Both the position numbers and the translations under genes were made by a program. 64,000 bases of DNA, taken from positions 4,192,619 to 4,256,618 of the forward strand of contig CAXIPT010000006.1 in NCBI GenBank assembly GCA_964030475.1, in the 5' to 3' direction. This DNA comes from Tethya wilhelma (lineage: Eukaryota; Porifera; Demospongiae; Tethyida; Tethyidae). The notes beneath the pieces were generated by a model. That model saw only the letters and a list, made by a program, of their open reading frames with translations, made no database searches and had not been told where the DNA came from. Shown piece by piece: positions 15,533 to 26,854 of the stretch (position 1 is its first letter; every line of letters begins with the position of its first letter).

Positions 15533-16763
15533 ATGTGTGTGTTAACATGTGGTGTTTGTGTGGGCTAACCTGTGTTGTAGCAATAGGGACACCAAGAGAG
15601 ACTATCTCTCGAGTGTGTTCTGTGTCAAAGTTGGTGAGTCCAATTCTTCCTACAAGGCCCTCTTCCATCAGCTCATTCAGTGCACCAATCACCAGAAGAT
15701 ACCCAGGGGCAGTCTCGTCCCACCAGTGAAACTGAACCAGTGGGAGCATCTCAATTCCAAGTCGATTGAGAGAACGTTTTACGACCGATCTGACGTAAGA
15801 TCTATCAACTTTGCCAGCTCTGATGGCGTCCAAATCAGGAACGAGCTTCGAATGGATGGAAATGTTGCTAGCTCTGCCTCCCCTCAAACAGTGTGCCTTG
15901 ATGAGCAGGCCAAACAGCTCCTCCACACCAGTGTAGATGTCACCACAGTCAAATGATCGGATCCCAGCATCGTAAGCTTGTAACAGAGATGCTACAATGT
16001 CCGATTTGAGTGTCAAACCTGTTTGTTTGACCAGGTGACCACTGGACAGCTGCCATCCTCCTTGAATGATGGACGAACACAAAATATCTTTGCAATATTT
16101 GGGCGATTTTGGACCACTTAGAAGAAATTGTGGTACGATAATTTGCTGGTAAGTTGTCCTCTGAAACAAGTTGTAATGCATCACCATGAGCTTCCCGATG
16201 TAGTCCGGACTCTTAGTGGCAGAAGCAGCTTCAAAGTGACCATGGGCTTGAACATACTCTTTCCTCATTTCATGATAGAGTCCAACATAGAAATGAGCGT
16301 ATGCTAGAGCACTGCAACTGTTGTAGCTCTTGGCTGGAGAGCCATCTGGCAGTCGGGCAGCTGTGAAAACATCCTCAACGGTTCCTTGTCCTTTATAGAG
16401 CTGTAGAATCTGAGCCATTGGTGGTAGTGTGTGCAGTGATTCTGATGTTTCTTTGTCTATTCTGAGTTCCAAGAAGCCATCTTTTCGTGCCTCCTCAAAG
16501 CCCACCATCTTGCATCGACAGAGAAAGTGCCAGAGGACTTCTTCAATGTCGCTCCCATTCTCTGACATGTCCATTTCCAACTGCTCGACACCATCACAGT
16601 ATCTTCCACTGTAGAAGCAGGCCAGGCCTCTCTGCCACAGACCGCCATCTTTGAGGTCAGGGGAGAGATAGAGAGCAGCATCAAGAGACCACATTGCCTT
16701 CTTGAATTCTCCCTGCAACAGTGCATCTTGTCCACATTGAATGAGCTGCTTCTTGACGTCCAT
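12118..16763 (-). CDS. TPR - aldo-keto reductase - DUF885 fusion protein, 5 exons, 1229 aa
   Basis: Exons 16763-15570, 15436-15287, 14920-14667, 14336-14130 and 14002-12118 join without frame loss. Residues 1-230 are TPR-like ([20 protein letters not shown]). Residues about 240-595 are an aldo-keto reductase with the tetrad Asp/Tyr ([12 protein letters not shown]), Lys (ISIHSKLVP) and His (LVQFHWWD), plus the NADPH-binding [10 protein letters not shown]. Residues about 603-1229 are a DUF885 domain with HETYPGHH and [10 protein letters not shown], the metal-site motifs of that family. The AKR frame ends in a stop just after exon 4's donor (cacag-gtaatt), and the DUF885 exon has no early ATG; splicing 14130 to 14002 (ctag-gttt) keeps the frame, so I read one gene. 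DUF885 is a single 1.9-kb exon, suggesting later capture. The start is MDVKKQ because the second gene copy has an in-frame stop just upstream of it. Confidence 0.75.
14341..14660. repeat. degenerate copies of the exon 4 acceptor region
   Basis: Inside intron 3 of the fusion gene, the start of exon 4 and its acceptor (plus-strand 'caatggtggactggatgtgcctat') recur at 14415-14440 and more weakly near 14520 and 14575. Each is followed by 'gccacataat' and 'cagggacatacccatt', giving about 100-bp tandem units. These could act as decoy acceptors. Confidence 0.65.
14937..15235. repeat. heptamer minisatellite (CAGTAYN)n in intron 2
   Basis: About 40 near-perfect 7-bp units (cagtatg, cagtacg, cagtatc, cagtaca) fill most of the intron between exons 2 and 3 of the fusion gene. 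Several frames are open because of the period; I do not read it as coding. Confidence 0.9.
15491..15543. repeat. GT microsatellite in intron 1 of the fusion gene
   Basis: (GT)n shortly after the exon 1 donor at 15569. Confidence 0.9.
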
Positions 16764-16942
16764 GTTTGAAGCACAGAAGTGAGGAAGAGGACTCAAAAAA
16801 AAAAAAAAAAAGATAGCCTGATAGGTTGGTAAAGATCGTTGTGATAGTGAGTCCCAAATTGCAGTAGCTACTGACTTTACTTTTTGCCGACCATTAATTT
16901 TGTCTACGACTGTTTTTTATGAGGTTTAATGTTTTAGACCTG

Positions 16943-19115
16943 GCATGATATAGGGGGGTATGTTCCATTTTTTGATATGCTTATAACCAGTTATTAGCAG
17001 TTAGAAGGTTATAAAATTAAGAATACAGCAATTACAAAATTAATGATGTGTTTTGTCTTGATTGATCATAAAATCATGGATATTATAGCTCGCGGAACTA
17101 TAATATCCATGATAAAATTAATTACTACATGTACAATTAAAGAGAGTCACAGTGGTACAATGTGATGTCACGTTGTAACAGGTTAAAACCGGTTATAGTA
17201 GACTATAATGGGTTATAAGATGTTACAAATGTGTTGTACAGGTTGTAACAGGTTAAAACAGGTTAAAACAGGTTAAAACAGGTTATAGTGGGTTATAAGA
17301 GGTTACAGTGGATTATAATGGGTTATAAGCAGTTACAGTGGGTTACACTAATGTGTTGTATAGGTTGTAACAGGTTATAGTGGGTTATAAGAGGTTACAG
17401 TGGATTATAATGGGTTATAAGAGGTTACAGTGGGTTACAAATGTGTTGTACAGGTTGTAACAGGCTAAAACAGGTTATAGTGGGTAAAAAGAGGTTACAG
17501 TGGATTATAATGGTTAAAACAGGTTATAGTGGGTTATAAGAGGTTACAGTGGATTATAATGGGTTATAAGAGGTTACAGTGGGTTACAAATGTGTTGTAC
17601 AGGTTGTAACAGGCTAAAACAGGTTATAGTAGATTATTATGGGTTATAAGAGGTTACAAATATGTTGTACAGGTTGGAACAGGTTAAAACAGGTTATAGA
17701 AGATTATAATGGGTTATAAGAGGTTACAGTGGGTTTAAGTGTTGCACAGGTTGTAACAGGTTAAAACAGGTTATAGAGGGTTATAAGAGGTTACAGTGGG
17801 TTATAAGCAGTTACAGTGGGTTACAAATGTGTTGCACAGGTTGTAGCAGGTTAAAACAGGTTATAGTGGGTTATAAGAGGTTACGGTGGATTATAGTGGG
17901 TTATTAGAGGTTACAGTGGGTTACAAATGTGTTGCACAGGTTGTAACAGGCTAAAACAGGTTATAGTATATAGATTATAATGGGTTATAAGAGGTTACAG
18001 TGGGTTTATGTGTTGCACAGGTTGTAGCAGGTTAAAACAGGTTATAGTGGGTTATAAGAGGTTACAGTGGATTATAGTGGGTTATAAGAGGCTACAGTGG
18101 GTTACAATACATGTGTTGTAATATGTTGTAACAGGCTAAAACAGGTTATAGTAGATTATAGTGGTTATAAGAGGTTACAGTGGGTTTCAAATGTGTTGTA
18201 TAGGTTGTAACAGGCTAAAACAGGTTATAGGTTACAGTGGATTATAATGGTCAAACAGGTTATAGTGGGTTATAAGAGGTTACAGTGGATTATAGTGGGT
18301 TATAAGAGGTTACAGTGGGTTACAATACATGTGTTGTAATACGTTGTAGCAGGTTAAAACAGGTTATAGTGGGTTACATGAGGTTACCGTGGATTATAAT
18401 GGGTTATTAGAGGTTACAGTGGGTTACAATGTGTTGTACAGGTTGTAACAGGCTAAAACAGGTTATAGTAGATTATAATGGGTATTTTTTTTGGTTTATA
18501 AAAATTATGGTTTACATTTAGTGTTATTATTATAATCATGTACATGTTATTGTAGGTAGTACAAACAAACTTTTGCAATTAAAGTACAATTGTACACTAT
18601 AATAATTATTGATACACAGCAACTCCAACAATCTGATTCAGTAATAACCCTTTATAATATGCGGAGGCTATAACCCAATTGTTTCCTATAGCCGTTATTA
18701 CCCATCATAATTCCGAAATAACCCTATAACCAATAACCCTTTATAACATCTATAACCCACTCTAACCCAATAACCCTTTCCACTCTCAATAACTCATCTA
18801 TAACCCACTCTAGCTCTAACCCAATAATCCTTTCCACTCTCAATAACCCTTTATAACATCTATAACCCACTCTAACCCAATAACCCTTTATCTATTACCC
18901 ACTCTTTCGCATTATCTGCTTTAACCCAACTTGAATACATTATATTATCCCAGTTTGAATAAAATTCAATAAAAAAAGTTCCTTTTAATAACCTTCTATA
19001 ACCCAGGACACTGCAGTTTGCAAATAACCCAGTTTTCTAACTGCTGCTAACATCCTATAACCACAAAAACTGGTTATAAGCATATCAAAAATTGGAATAA
19101 CCCCCTATATCAAGC
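16943..19115. mobile_element. 2.2-kb non-autonomous element with inverted ends and internal minisatellite
   Basis: The left end reads gcatgataTAGGGGGGTAT...tttttgatatgcttataaccag; the right end is its near reverse complement (ctggttataagcatatcaaaaa...ataaccccctatatcaagc). The arms are about 90 bp, continuing through 'gttattagcagttagaaggttata'. Between them is a degenerate minisatellite on 'ggttataagaggttacagtg' (17150-18480), about 180 bp of ordinary AT-rich sequence, then units in the opposite sense 'ataaccctttataacatctataacccactc' (18650-19080). No transposase frame. Classification beyond a TIR element is not supported. Confidence 0.65.
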
Positions 19116-19249
19116 CCGCTATACATATACGTAGTGCTAGTGGGTGGGGCCACGTAGCCAAAATGGCCGCCCGAGCGATGGCTCGAACTGAAAATCCTGG
19201 CATAGCTCAAGAACTATAAGCTTTTAGCTTCTGATACACATATTTTTTT

Positions 19250-19392
19250 NNNNNNNNNNNNNNNNNNNNNNNNNNNNNNNNNNNNNNNNNNNNNNNNNNN
19301 NNNNNNNNNNNNNNNNNNNNNNNNNNNNNNNNNNNNNNNNNNNNNNNNNNNNNNNNNNNNNNNNNNNNNNNNNNNNNNNNNNNNNNNNNNNN
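19250..19392. other. assembly gap (143 N)
   Basis: Run of N. It ends in the middle of the GCGTGGCTA minisatellite, so the gap is probably in that repeat. Confidence 1.
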
Positions 19393-19505
19393 GCGTGGCT
19401 AGCGTGGCTATAGCTGGTAGCGTGGCTATAGCTGGTAGCGTGGCTAGCGTAGCTATAGCTGGTAGCGTGGCTATAGCTGGTAGCGTGGTTATAGCTGGTA
19501 GCGTG
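19393..19505. repeat. minisatellite, 9/18-bp unit agcgtggctatagctggt
   Basis: Tandem units of agcgtggct and agcgtggctatagctggt, followed by (ATT)n at 19508-19537. The same repeat recurs at 19977-20215 and 20909-21350. Confidence 0.9.
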
Positions 19506-19507
19506 TC

Positions 19508-19540
<33 letters not shown>

Positions 19541-19628
19541 ACACACCACAATAGGTGCAGAGGTAAATAAGTAGTACATACAGACACATATAATTATATA
19601 TAGTAATAATGAAAAGAGTTAGATTTAA

Positions 19629-19972
19629 TTAAGCAGTACACATATATATGATCTCACTCTCAAGGTGTGTGTTCAGGGAAGAGTTGATTCTAGCATCCCG
19701 AATGAAATTAGCACAAAGCACATGAGCAGATTGGTGTGTCTTCTTGTGAAGATGTCCAGTCAGATTGTTGACTCCAAAAGAAGTGTAAATGAGAGAATAG
19801 CTCTGAGAAAAGATATCAGATAGCATAGTAGAAGAGGAGTGACGAACAGCAGAAAGAACAAGAGTACGAGAACGACGTAGAACAACATCACGGATGCTGG
19901 GAAGGCCACTGATCAAATGCAGGATAGTGGTACGACATCTACCTGGTAGGTTCCAGATCTTACGAAGTATGT
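19629..19972 (-). mobile_element. non-LTR retrotransposon 3' fragment (reverse-transcriptase ORF C-terminus)
   Basis: The minus-strand frame reads KIWNLPGRCRTTILHLISG, the pattern of the region after the RT domain in CR1/RTE-like elements, and ends near NTHLESEIIYMCTA. A tail ending in (TAA)n at 19537-19508 follows, as in LINE 3' ends. It is 5'-truncated by the flanking minisatellite. Confidence 0.55.
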
Positions 19973-19976
19973 TATT

Positions 19977-20215
19977 GCTGGTAGCGTGGCTAGCGTGGCT
20001 ATAGCTGATAGCGTGGCTAGCATAGCTATAGCTGGTAGCGTGGCTATGGCTATAGTTGGTAACGTGGCTAGCGTAGCTATAGCTGGTAGCGTGGCTATAG
20101 CTGGTAGCGTGGCTATAGCTGGTGGCGTGGCTAGTGTGTCTATAGCTGGTAGCGTGGCTAGCGTGGCTATAGCTGGTAGCGTGGCTAACGTGGCTATAGC
20201 TGGTAGCGTGGCTAT
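19977..20215. repeat. minisatellite, 9/18-bp unit
   Basis: Same family as 19393-19505. Because the period is a multiple of three it stays open on both strands (reads VASVAIAGS on plus). Region 20216-20640 beyond it has no supported gene. Confidence 0.9.
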
Positions 20216-20696
20216 AACTCTTTCAGTACCGCACCAGTCAGTAAAGATCGTTTGGTTCATGCGGTTCATTACCTTGGAAACTGTCATGTGACAAGCTCGG
20301 AGCCAGACCCTCCCTCCTCTCTGGCACGGAACAAGATGTGATGGATTCTGCCCTCCAGAACAGACAAGCTACCTGGCTACACACGGTGCATCTCAACAAC
20401 CACTCATTCTACTGTTACACTCTACTAGAAGCATCATTTTTTGCTTTATTTAAGTCGATCAAAGCAAACTTCAAAGCTTCTTCAAAGGCGAACCACTTAA
20501 TCCATTATAGATCAGAGTACCGACCACTTCAAAATCCACTATGGGATATATCCGGTGCCGACATGCCGACAATGAATAAATTCATAAGCATAAATTATGA
20601 CATCACTGAGAAATATTGAACTACAAACCTGTCGTAAAATTACGACATTTTGGTACCGAAAGAGATATAACATTCAGCTAGGTCAGAAGCACTGCA

Positions 20697-20810
20697 AGCA
20701 TTATTCAGAATCTGACAAACTGTGTGCAAGTTTTATCAGAGATGTTAGATGTAACCAGTCTGCTAATTGTCATTTAAATCATGAAGTTTATTGTATATTT
20801 ACATTATAAC
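20697..20810 (+). mobile_element. second LINE 3' tail, opposite orientation
   Basis: LCASFIRDVRCNQSANCHLN parallels LCANFIRDARINSSLNTHLE of the minus-strand fragment at 19629-19972. It is followed by AT-rich 3' sequence and (ATT)n at 20880-20907. Both tails point outward toward a minisatellite block. Confidence 0.5.
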
Positions 20811-20908
20811 TATTAATTATCTACTTAATATGTTGTATGTATATGTTGTCGTTCTTGCTCCTCTTGATGGAGTGTTCATTATTAATATTATTATTATTAT
20901 TATTATAG

Positions 20909-21350
20909 TTAGCGTGGCTAGCGTGTCTATAGTTGGTAGCGTGGCTAGCGTGTCTATAGTTGGTAGCGTGGCTAGCGTAGCTATAGCTGGTAGCGTGGCT
21001 ATAGCTGGTAGCGTGGCTAGCGTGGCTATAGCTGGTAGCGTGGCTAGCGTAGCTATAGCTGGTAGCGTGGCTATAGCTGGTAGCGTGTCTATAGCTGGTA
21101 GCGTGGCTAGCGTGGCTATAGCTGATAGCGTGGCTAGCATAGCTATAGCTGGTAGCGTGGCTATGGCTATAGTTGGTAGCGTGGCTAGCGTAGCTATAGC
21201 TGGTAGCGTGGCTATAGGTGGTAGTGTGGCTAGCGTAGCTATAGCTGGTAGCGTGGCTATAGCTGGTAGCGTGGCTAGCGTGGCTATAGCTGGTAGCGTG
21301 GCTATAGCTGGTAGCGTGGCTAGCGTGTTTATAGCTGGTAGCATGACTTA
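20909..21350. repeat. minisatellite, 9/18-bp unit, longest block
   Basis: About 440 bp of agcgtggct / agcgtggctatagctggt units following an (ATT)n LINE-type tail. A (CA)n at 21356-21391 closes it. Confidence 0.9.
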
Positions 21351-21352
21351 GC

Positions 21353-21395
<43 letters not shown>

Positions 21396-21490
21396 TTAAA
21401 TGTCATGTGTCATGTGGAATCAATGCACACAAGAGTATATAATATAATATATACTCTTGATGCACAATGTAACAATCACAGTTGAATCAC

Positions 21491-22228
21491 CTTGTTTGGT
21501 ATCATCTTTATTCTTCCATCTTCTATGTCTGTTAAAACAGTGATAACAGAGTTGCAGGATTTCTTGTAGGCAACATGTAGAGCAGTGTTTCCCTGTATAC
21601 AACAAATATTGGGCAGCATTATGCCATAGAATCTGATAGAAATCAATGTACATGCAGTGATTAATGAAGAGTTTCACCCTGTAATCTTGTGCATCACTTG
21701 GGCATTGTCCCTTTCCAAGGAGCAGCTTGATAAGAGCTGGAGAATCATTCTTGGCTGCCAGATGAAGGGCACCCTGGCCATTCTTGTCACATACAGCTGT
21801 GTCGATTTGGTCGTGAGTAACAAGTGCTTCAACAGCTGCCACATTTCCATAGCTACAGGCTGTCAACAGAGGAGTGAGTCCAGTCTGAGAGTTAGATATA
21901 TAGAACAAACCCCAGTTAGTAAGATTGATTTTGAGTGAGAGGAAAGAAAAATTATTCATCATTCAAATTTGATCATAAAAAACGAACAAAAAAGCACAAA
22001 AAAAAAGCACAAAAAAAAAAACAAAAACACACACACACACACACAAAAAAAGCAAAGAAAATAAATAGTATTCACATTGGATTTGCTGTTCAAGAATTTC
22101 CTAGGAAATGTTTTCAACAGCCATTTCAGAGTTTCACTTGCTGAATGAGAATCACAGGCATAATGGAGAACTGTTCTTCCTTCCTGTAAGGTGTGTGTGC
22201 GTTACCGTGAGTGAGTGTATGCAATGAA

Positions 22229-22259
<31 letters not shown>

Positions 22260-24850
22260 ATCATACGTACCTTGTCTATCATTTCCAAAATATCGGTAGC
22301 TTTCTGTGTTGGTTCTTCATCAATGTTCACCAGTCGTTGGACGAGTTTGAGGTTATCTTTGCTACAGGCAACATGAACTGCAGTCACACTGTCCTGGAGG
22401 TGTGTACACATACACAGTAATAATGATTTAGCAATTGCTACACCTGTTACCAAACCTTGTTCTTGTAGGAAGGGGAGGCACCATTCTCCAGTAGAACGTC
22501 CACCATCTTAGCGTCTCCATTAGCAGTGGCAATCATCAGGGGAGAACATGAGTGCTCAATGGATGATACCTTCAATGGAGAAAACACACTAGTCATTTGA
22601 TGTACCAACAAACAAATGAACTTACAATGGGAGAAGAACTGTAAGCCAAAAAGTCCAGTAGTGGGCTACCATCGTCTGGCTGGGAGGAGTGGGAGTGCTC
22701 CTTCACTAGTGTCAGAGCTCTTTCAACTGAAGCAAGGAGACCACTCTGAACAGCTTTGAGGATGATGTTGGAGAGACCAAGAGCAGCTTCATCTGGAAAA
22801 GAACAAAGTTAAACGAAAATAAAACGCATTTTACAACCCCTCCAATGGCTCCTGTAGTAAAGAACACGCACAAATTAATATCGCGTAGTTTAACATGACC
22901 ACAGACATGCATCTCATTACCAACGTGAATCTCATTAAAAATGGTTGGCAAAGAAGCTGCAAAAAACATGTTGGGCCATTTTTAGCTAGCATGGACGTCA
23001 GAGACGTCTGGTCAGAGATGCAAAATGTTGCTCTTAATTTTTACAATTAGTTTAACCTTGCAAAAAATATGCATGGGGACTCACTGAAGCTAGAAAAAGA
23101 CATTTAGCAACATATAAACATGGCTGACAAAGAAGCTGAAAAAAAATGTAGGGCCGTTGCAGCCAACATGGACGTCAGAGACGTCTGGTTAGAGATGCAA
23201 AATGTTGCTCTTAAATTTTGGGGAAAGTTTAACCTTGTAAGGAATGTGCATGGGGAGTGTAAAGCTGGTAAGAAACACACTAAGGCCATTGTAGCTAACA
23301 TGGCCGTCAGAGACGTGTGGTTACAAAATGGAGCACTTACTGTTTAGATGAAGTTTGAATGCTCTTGAAGAGAAGCCATTGTCTGTCCTCCCTCCAATGG
23401 CAACCACACCAGTGGGGGTGGAGAGGGTAGAAGTCTGGGAGAGTGCTGTAGGGAGATTGAAGAAGTGAGTCCACTGACGTGTGTCAAAGGAGAAGGAGAA
23501 GATGGAGGAGCTGCGAGATGAAGCTGTCCATCCTCCTATGGCTAGGAGGACATCTTGATGTGTGGTGAGGGAGGTGTAGTCTAGTGGGATGGTAGTCTCT
23601 TCCCAGTGGAGTGGAGAGATGTCCGCCATTGAGGTCCAATACATCTTGTACCCTTTACCTGTTTGTGTAAAAATCTGGACAGAAAAGTTGATATTTTGTG
23701 TCTTTTGCAAGTTGGAAATTTCCCTAGCAACGCGGTGCGTGGGCATGACCGACCACCCTTAAACGAAAATAAAACGTATTTTACAACCCCTCCAATGGCT
23801 CCTGTAGTAAAGAACACGCACAAATTAACATCGCGTAGTTTAACATGACCACAGACATGCATCTCATTACCAACGTGAATCTCATTAAAAATGGTTGGCA
23901 AAGAAGCTGCAAAAAACATGTTGGGCCATTTTCAGCTAACATGGACGTCAGAGACGTCTGGTTAGAGATGAAAAATGTTGCTCTTAATTTTTACAATTAG
24001 TTTAACCTTGCAAAAAATATGCATGGGGACTCACTGAAGCTAGAAAAAGACATTTAGCAACATATAAACATGGCTGACAAAAAAGCTGAAAAAAATGTAG
24101 GGCCATTGCAGCCAACATGGACGTCAGAGAAGTCTGGTTAGAGATGCAAAATGTTGCTCTTAAATTTTGGGGAAAGTTTAACCTTGTAAGGAATGTGCAT
24201 GGGGAGTGTAAAGCTGGTAAGAAACACACTAAGGCCATTGTGGACGTCAGAGACGTGTGCATGGTTACAAAATGGAGCACTTACTGTTTAGATGAAGTTT
24301 GAATGTTCTTGAAGAGCGGTGGCCGTTGTCTGTGAGCCCTCCAATGGCAACTACACCAGTGGGGGTGGAGAGGGTAGAAGTCTGGGAGAGTGCTGTAGGG
24401 AGGTTGAAGAGGTGAGTCCATTGACGGGTGTCGAAGGAGAAGGAGAAGATGGAGGAGCTGTGAGATGAAGCTCTCTCTCCTCCTATGGCTAGGAGGACAT
24501 CTTGATGTGTGGTGAGGGAGGTGCGCTCTAGTGGGATGGTTGTCTCTTCCCAGTGGAGAGAGATGTCCGCCATTGAGGTCCAATACATGTTGTCCCCTTG
24601 TCCCACGCCCCCAGCCAAGACGACATGGCTGCCCACAATGGTGGCTGTCATGTCCCTACATCTCTTAGGTAGAGATGTTGTGGACAGCCATTGTTGTTGT
24701 TGGGAGGTGTACAGCTCTACAGTGTCAAGGGGGGCATAGTTGAGGCCACCAGCTACCATCAGGAGGTGGTGGTAGCCAACAGCAGAGGGTCCCCATCTTC
24801 CTGTAGGCATTGGAGGAATGGCGTCCTCCTTCCATTGGACTCCGTCATCT
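21491..24850 (-). CDS. Kelch-ankyrin gene A, partial at both ends (ROCO family)
   Basis: Exons in minus order: Kelch 24850-24285 (cut by the N at 24851), ankyrin exons 22792-22626, 22569-22456, 22393-22271, 22183-22076, 21884-21678 and 21592-21491. Phases match the complete paralogue at 44030. The Kelch part keeps blades with LMVAGG, VVLAGG, LLAIGG and VVAIGG. Ankyrin repeats include SPLMIATANGD, TAVHVACSKDN, TVLHYACDSHS, TPLLTACSYGN, GALHLAAKNDS and TALHVAYKKS. After 21491 the intron runs into microsatellite and minisatellite, and no Roc, COR or death exon follows. Either the gene is 3'-truncated by those repeats or the assembly is broken there. Expected role: the repeat-sensor half of a ROCO protein. 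Confidence 0.65.
22810..24600. repeat. two tandem ~0.9-kb units within gene A
   Basis: 22810-23758 and 23760-about 24605 share the same order: 'taaacgaaaataaaacg', 'acatgaccacagacatgcat' sequence, repeated 'gacgtcagagacgtctggtt' blocks, then the 3' half of the Kelch exon. The GACGTC-rich blocks also occur in the matching intron of gene D (45530-45990). Confidence 0.75.
23341..23658 (-). pseudogene. duplicated last two Kelch blades within gene A
   Basis: Repeats the Kelch exon 3' part (KMYWTSMADISPLHWEETTI to AFKLHLN) with its own donor at 23340 (aaaca-gtaagt). Upstream it is joined to unrelated sequence at an ag-gtaaagg site. It could be used as an extra or alternative exon, but is more likely a by-product of the tandem duplication. 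Confidence 0.6.
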
Positions 24851-24851
24851 N
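24851..24851. other. single N, likely contig join
   Basis: Cuts the Kelch exon of gene A in mid-blade. The sequence beyond it is unrelated. Confidence 0.7.
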
Positions 24852-25793
24852 CATCGTGATCGCGAAGATCGTGACCGTTAGTCGCTCAACGACGAGTAGC
24901 GCCACGCCTTATTAGCAGTTCTAACTCTGACTTGATATTTTAGTAGAGTAGTCCCTTACCTATTCGTATATAAAGTTTAAAGTTCAGGGCTAATTGCTTA
25001 GCTTGCAAAATAGTCGCTATAGTGCAGCCTTGACGCGATTTTGCGTCAACTGCTGTTTGAAACACCCACGCGGATGACGCGATTTAGCGTCAACCGCAGG
25101 TAATCGGTTAAACACTTTCCATTAAAAGCACGCTGCAATTATGTGCTAATTTTGACAAAAATGGCCATAAGTCTCCATAGAAACGATGTATTCAAAAAAT
25201 TTCCACTCAAAATTAAGTTTATATTGTTCCAACTCTGTCATTAAAATTTGGTTGCCATGGCAACACTCCTCCTATCCCGTTTAATTAACTATTAGTAAAA
25301 TATTGTGTAAATTTAAATGGCAAATATATCTATTAATATTCATTTTGTGGTTTCATAACTTTGTCCAAAAGTTAAGTATGGATTAGATTTTTTACTTATG
25401 TTAAAACTTTATGCTGAAGTAATGTATTGTTAAAGAATTATTACCCAAACATCATAAGATTTCAATTAGTTTGACTGGTTGACCTAGGCCTTAATAGCGT
25501 TGAGCTATGTCTAACAGTGCTTAAATCCACCCATGCATGGTAGGAAATGACACAAAACATGAACACTTATATCACTCGTGTATTGGAATTTATCCGGTTT
25601 GAAGCATTCAACCCTTAGGCGCTTCGATCGCACCCTCATGTTTCATACTTCAAACTGGATGCATCCCTCACATGCATGATATAACTATTAGGTATTATTA
25701 TTGGGTTTTTTTTAATTCCGTGTTTTGTGGTCTGTCTTCTATGACACAATATGCATAGAAGTTACTGTAAATTTTTTGTGTTTGTATTTGAAG

Positions 25794-26027
25794 GAATTTC
25801 TGCTGATGTCAGTACTTTGTCTATGAATAAGGAACTAGATGGCCCACCTCACTGTCTGTGTAGCTTAGCCAGTTTAGCAATCCTCCTCTGTGTTGTCAAC
25901 GTTCTGGTGGCATTTGTAGCTCTGGTGTTGTTATGTATCAAAGAAGCTGACTGTGAGATGGTTTATGACTCAAAAACAGCTCACAATGTATGTGCTCCTG
26001 TACCAACAAGTGCTCTCAAATTGCAAT
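25794..26027 (+). CDS. orphan exon of a membrane protein
   Basis: Bounded by an acceptor (tttgaag) and a strong donor (gcaat-gtaagt), open through 78 codons. It holds one clear hydrophobic span (ASLAILLCVVNVLVAFVALV) between Cys residues (PPHCLCS before, ADCEMVYD and NVCAPV after). The family is not recognised and no flanking exons are evident between the Ns at 24851 and 26835; the rest of that segment holds nothing I can support. Confidence 0.4.
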
Positions 26028-26834
26028 GTAAGTAAAGCCTAGTTCAAGTTCTAGCACGTTTACCATAATTATATCTGATGAAGAATTTTTAAAAGAAAAT
26101 GAACATTTCGAGTAATCAAAGCCTTTGATGCCATTATGTGCTAAGTAGTGTTAAGCAATTCTTACACTAATTTGCACTTAATGGATCAAAAAAAAACAAA
26201 ACATGGTAGCCTACTCTGTATGTTGACCAAGATGTCCCCATGCATTATACCTTAAAAACTACTTATGTTATCAACCTTCATTAATTTTTTTGAAACTATG
26301 TCGAGTGGATCTTTATATGCATCACTCTATTAAAGCCGGAGTATTTTGATATTATCATTCAAGTTGCAAGTCAGAAATGAATATCGACACCATTTTGAAC
26401 CCGTTTAGTATACAGTACAGTTAGCATATGGAATGCTATTTGTTGCTAGTTACTCAATCATGCAATTAACTTAGGTGCTATTGCACAGAAGTGGCAAATT
26501 TTTAATTAAAAAGGGCCCAAAAATCAATACTGAAATTTCATAGGTTAAAAATACGTCATTGGAATGCAATTTGTGCCTACGGTCTCCTTTTTTGCATTGA
26601 CAACATATACATTATGGCTTCGCTACACGGTGTAAATTACTATGCCTTAAACTTCTATGCAATATATAGCACTGTTATGCCAATTAAAATTTGGGTCTCT
26701 ATACCTCTGCCATAGATGTCACAGAACACAGAATCACTTTATCATACGTACGGTAGTACGTATAGTAGGAATGGGCCGACTGTCCCATAGACACAATACA
26801 AAATGTTGGTCACTATAAAAATCTACTCAAACAA

Positions 26835-26835
26835 N
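26835..26835. other. single N, likely contig join
   Basis: Lies in intron 1 of the second TPR-AKR copy, 20 nt after its donor. No later exon of that copy follows. Confidence 0.7.
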
Positions 26836-26854
26836 GGTGTTTGTGTCTGCTAAC

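Noticed and set aside
20791..21351. Long open frame reading VASVAIAGS repeats (and LPAIATLAT on the other strand)
   Set aside because: A product of a 9/18-bp minisatellite whose period is a multiple of three; both strands are open and no splice or start context supports translation.
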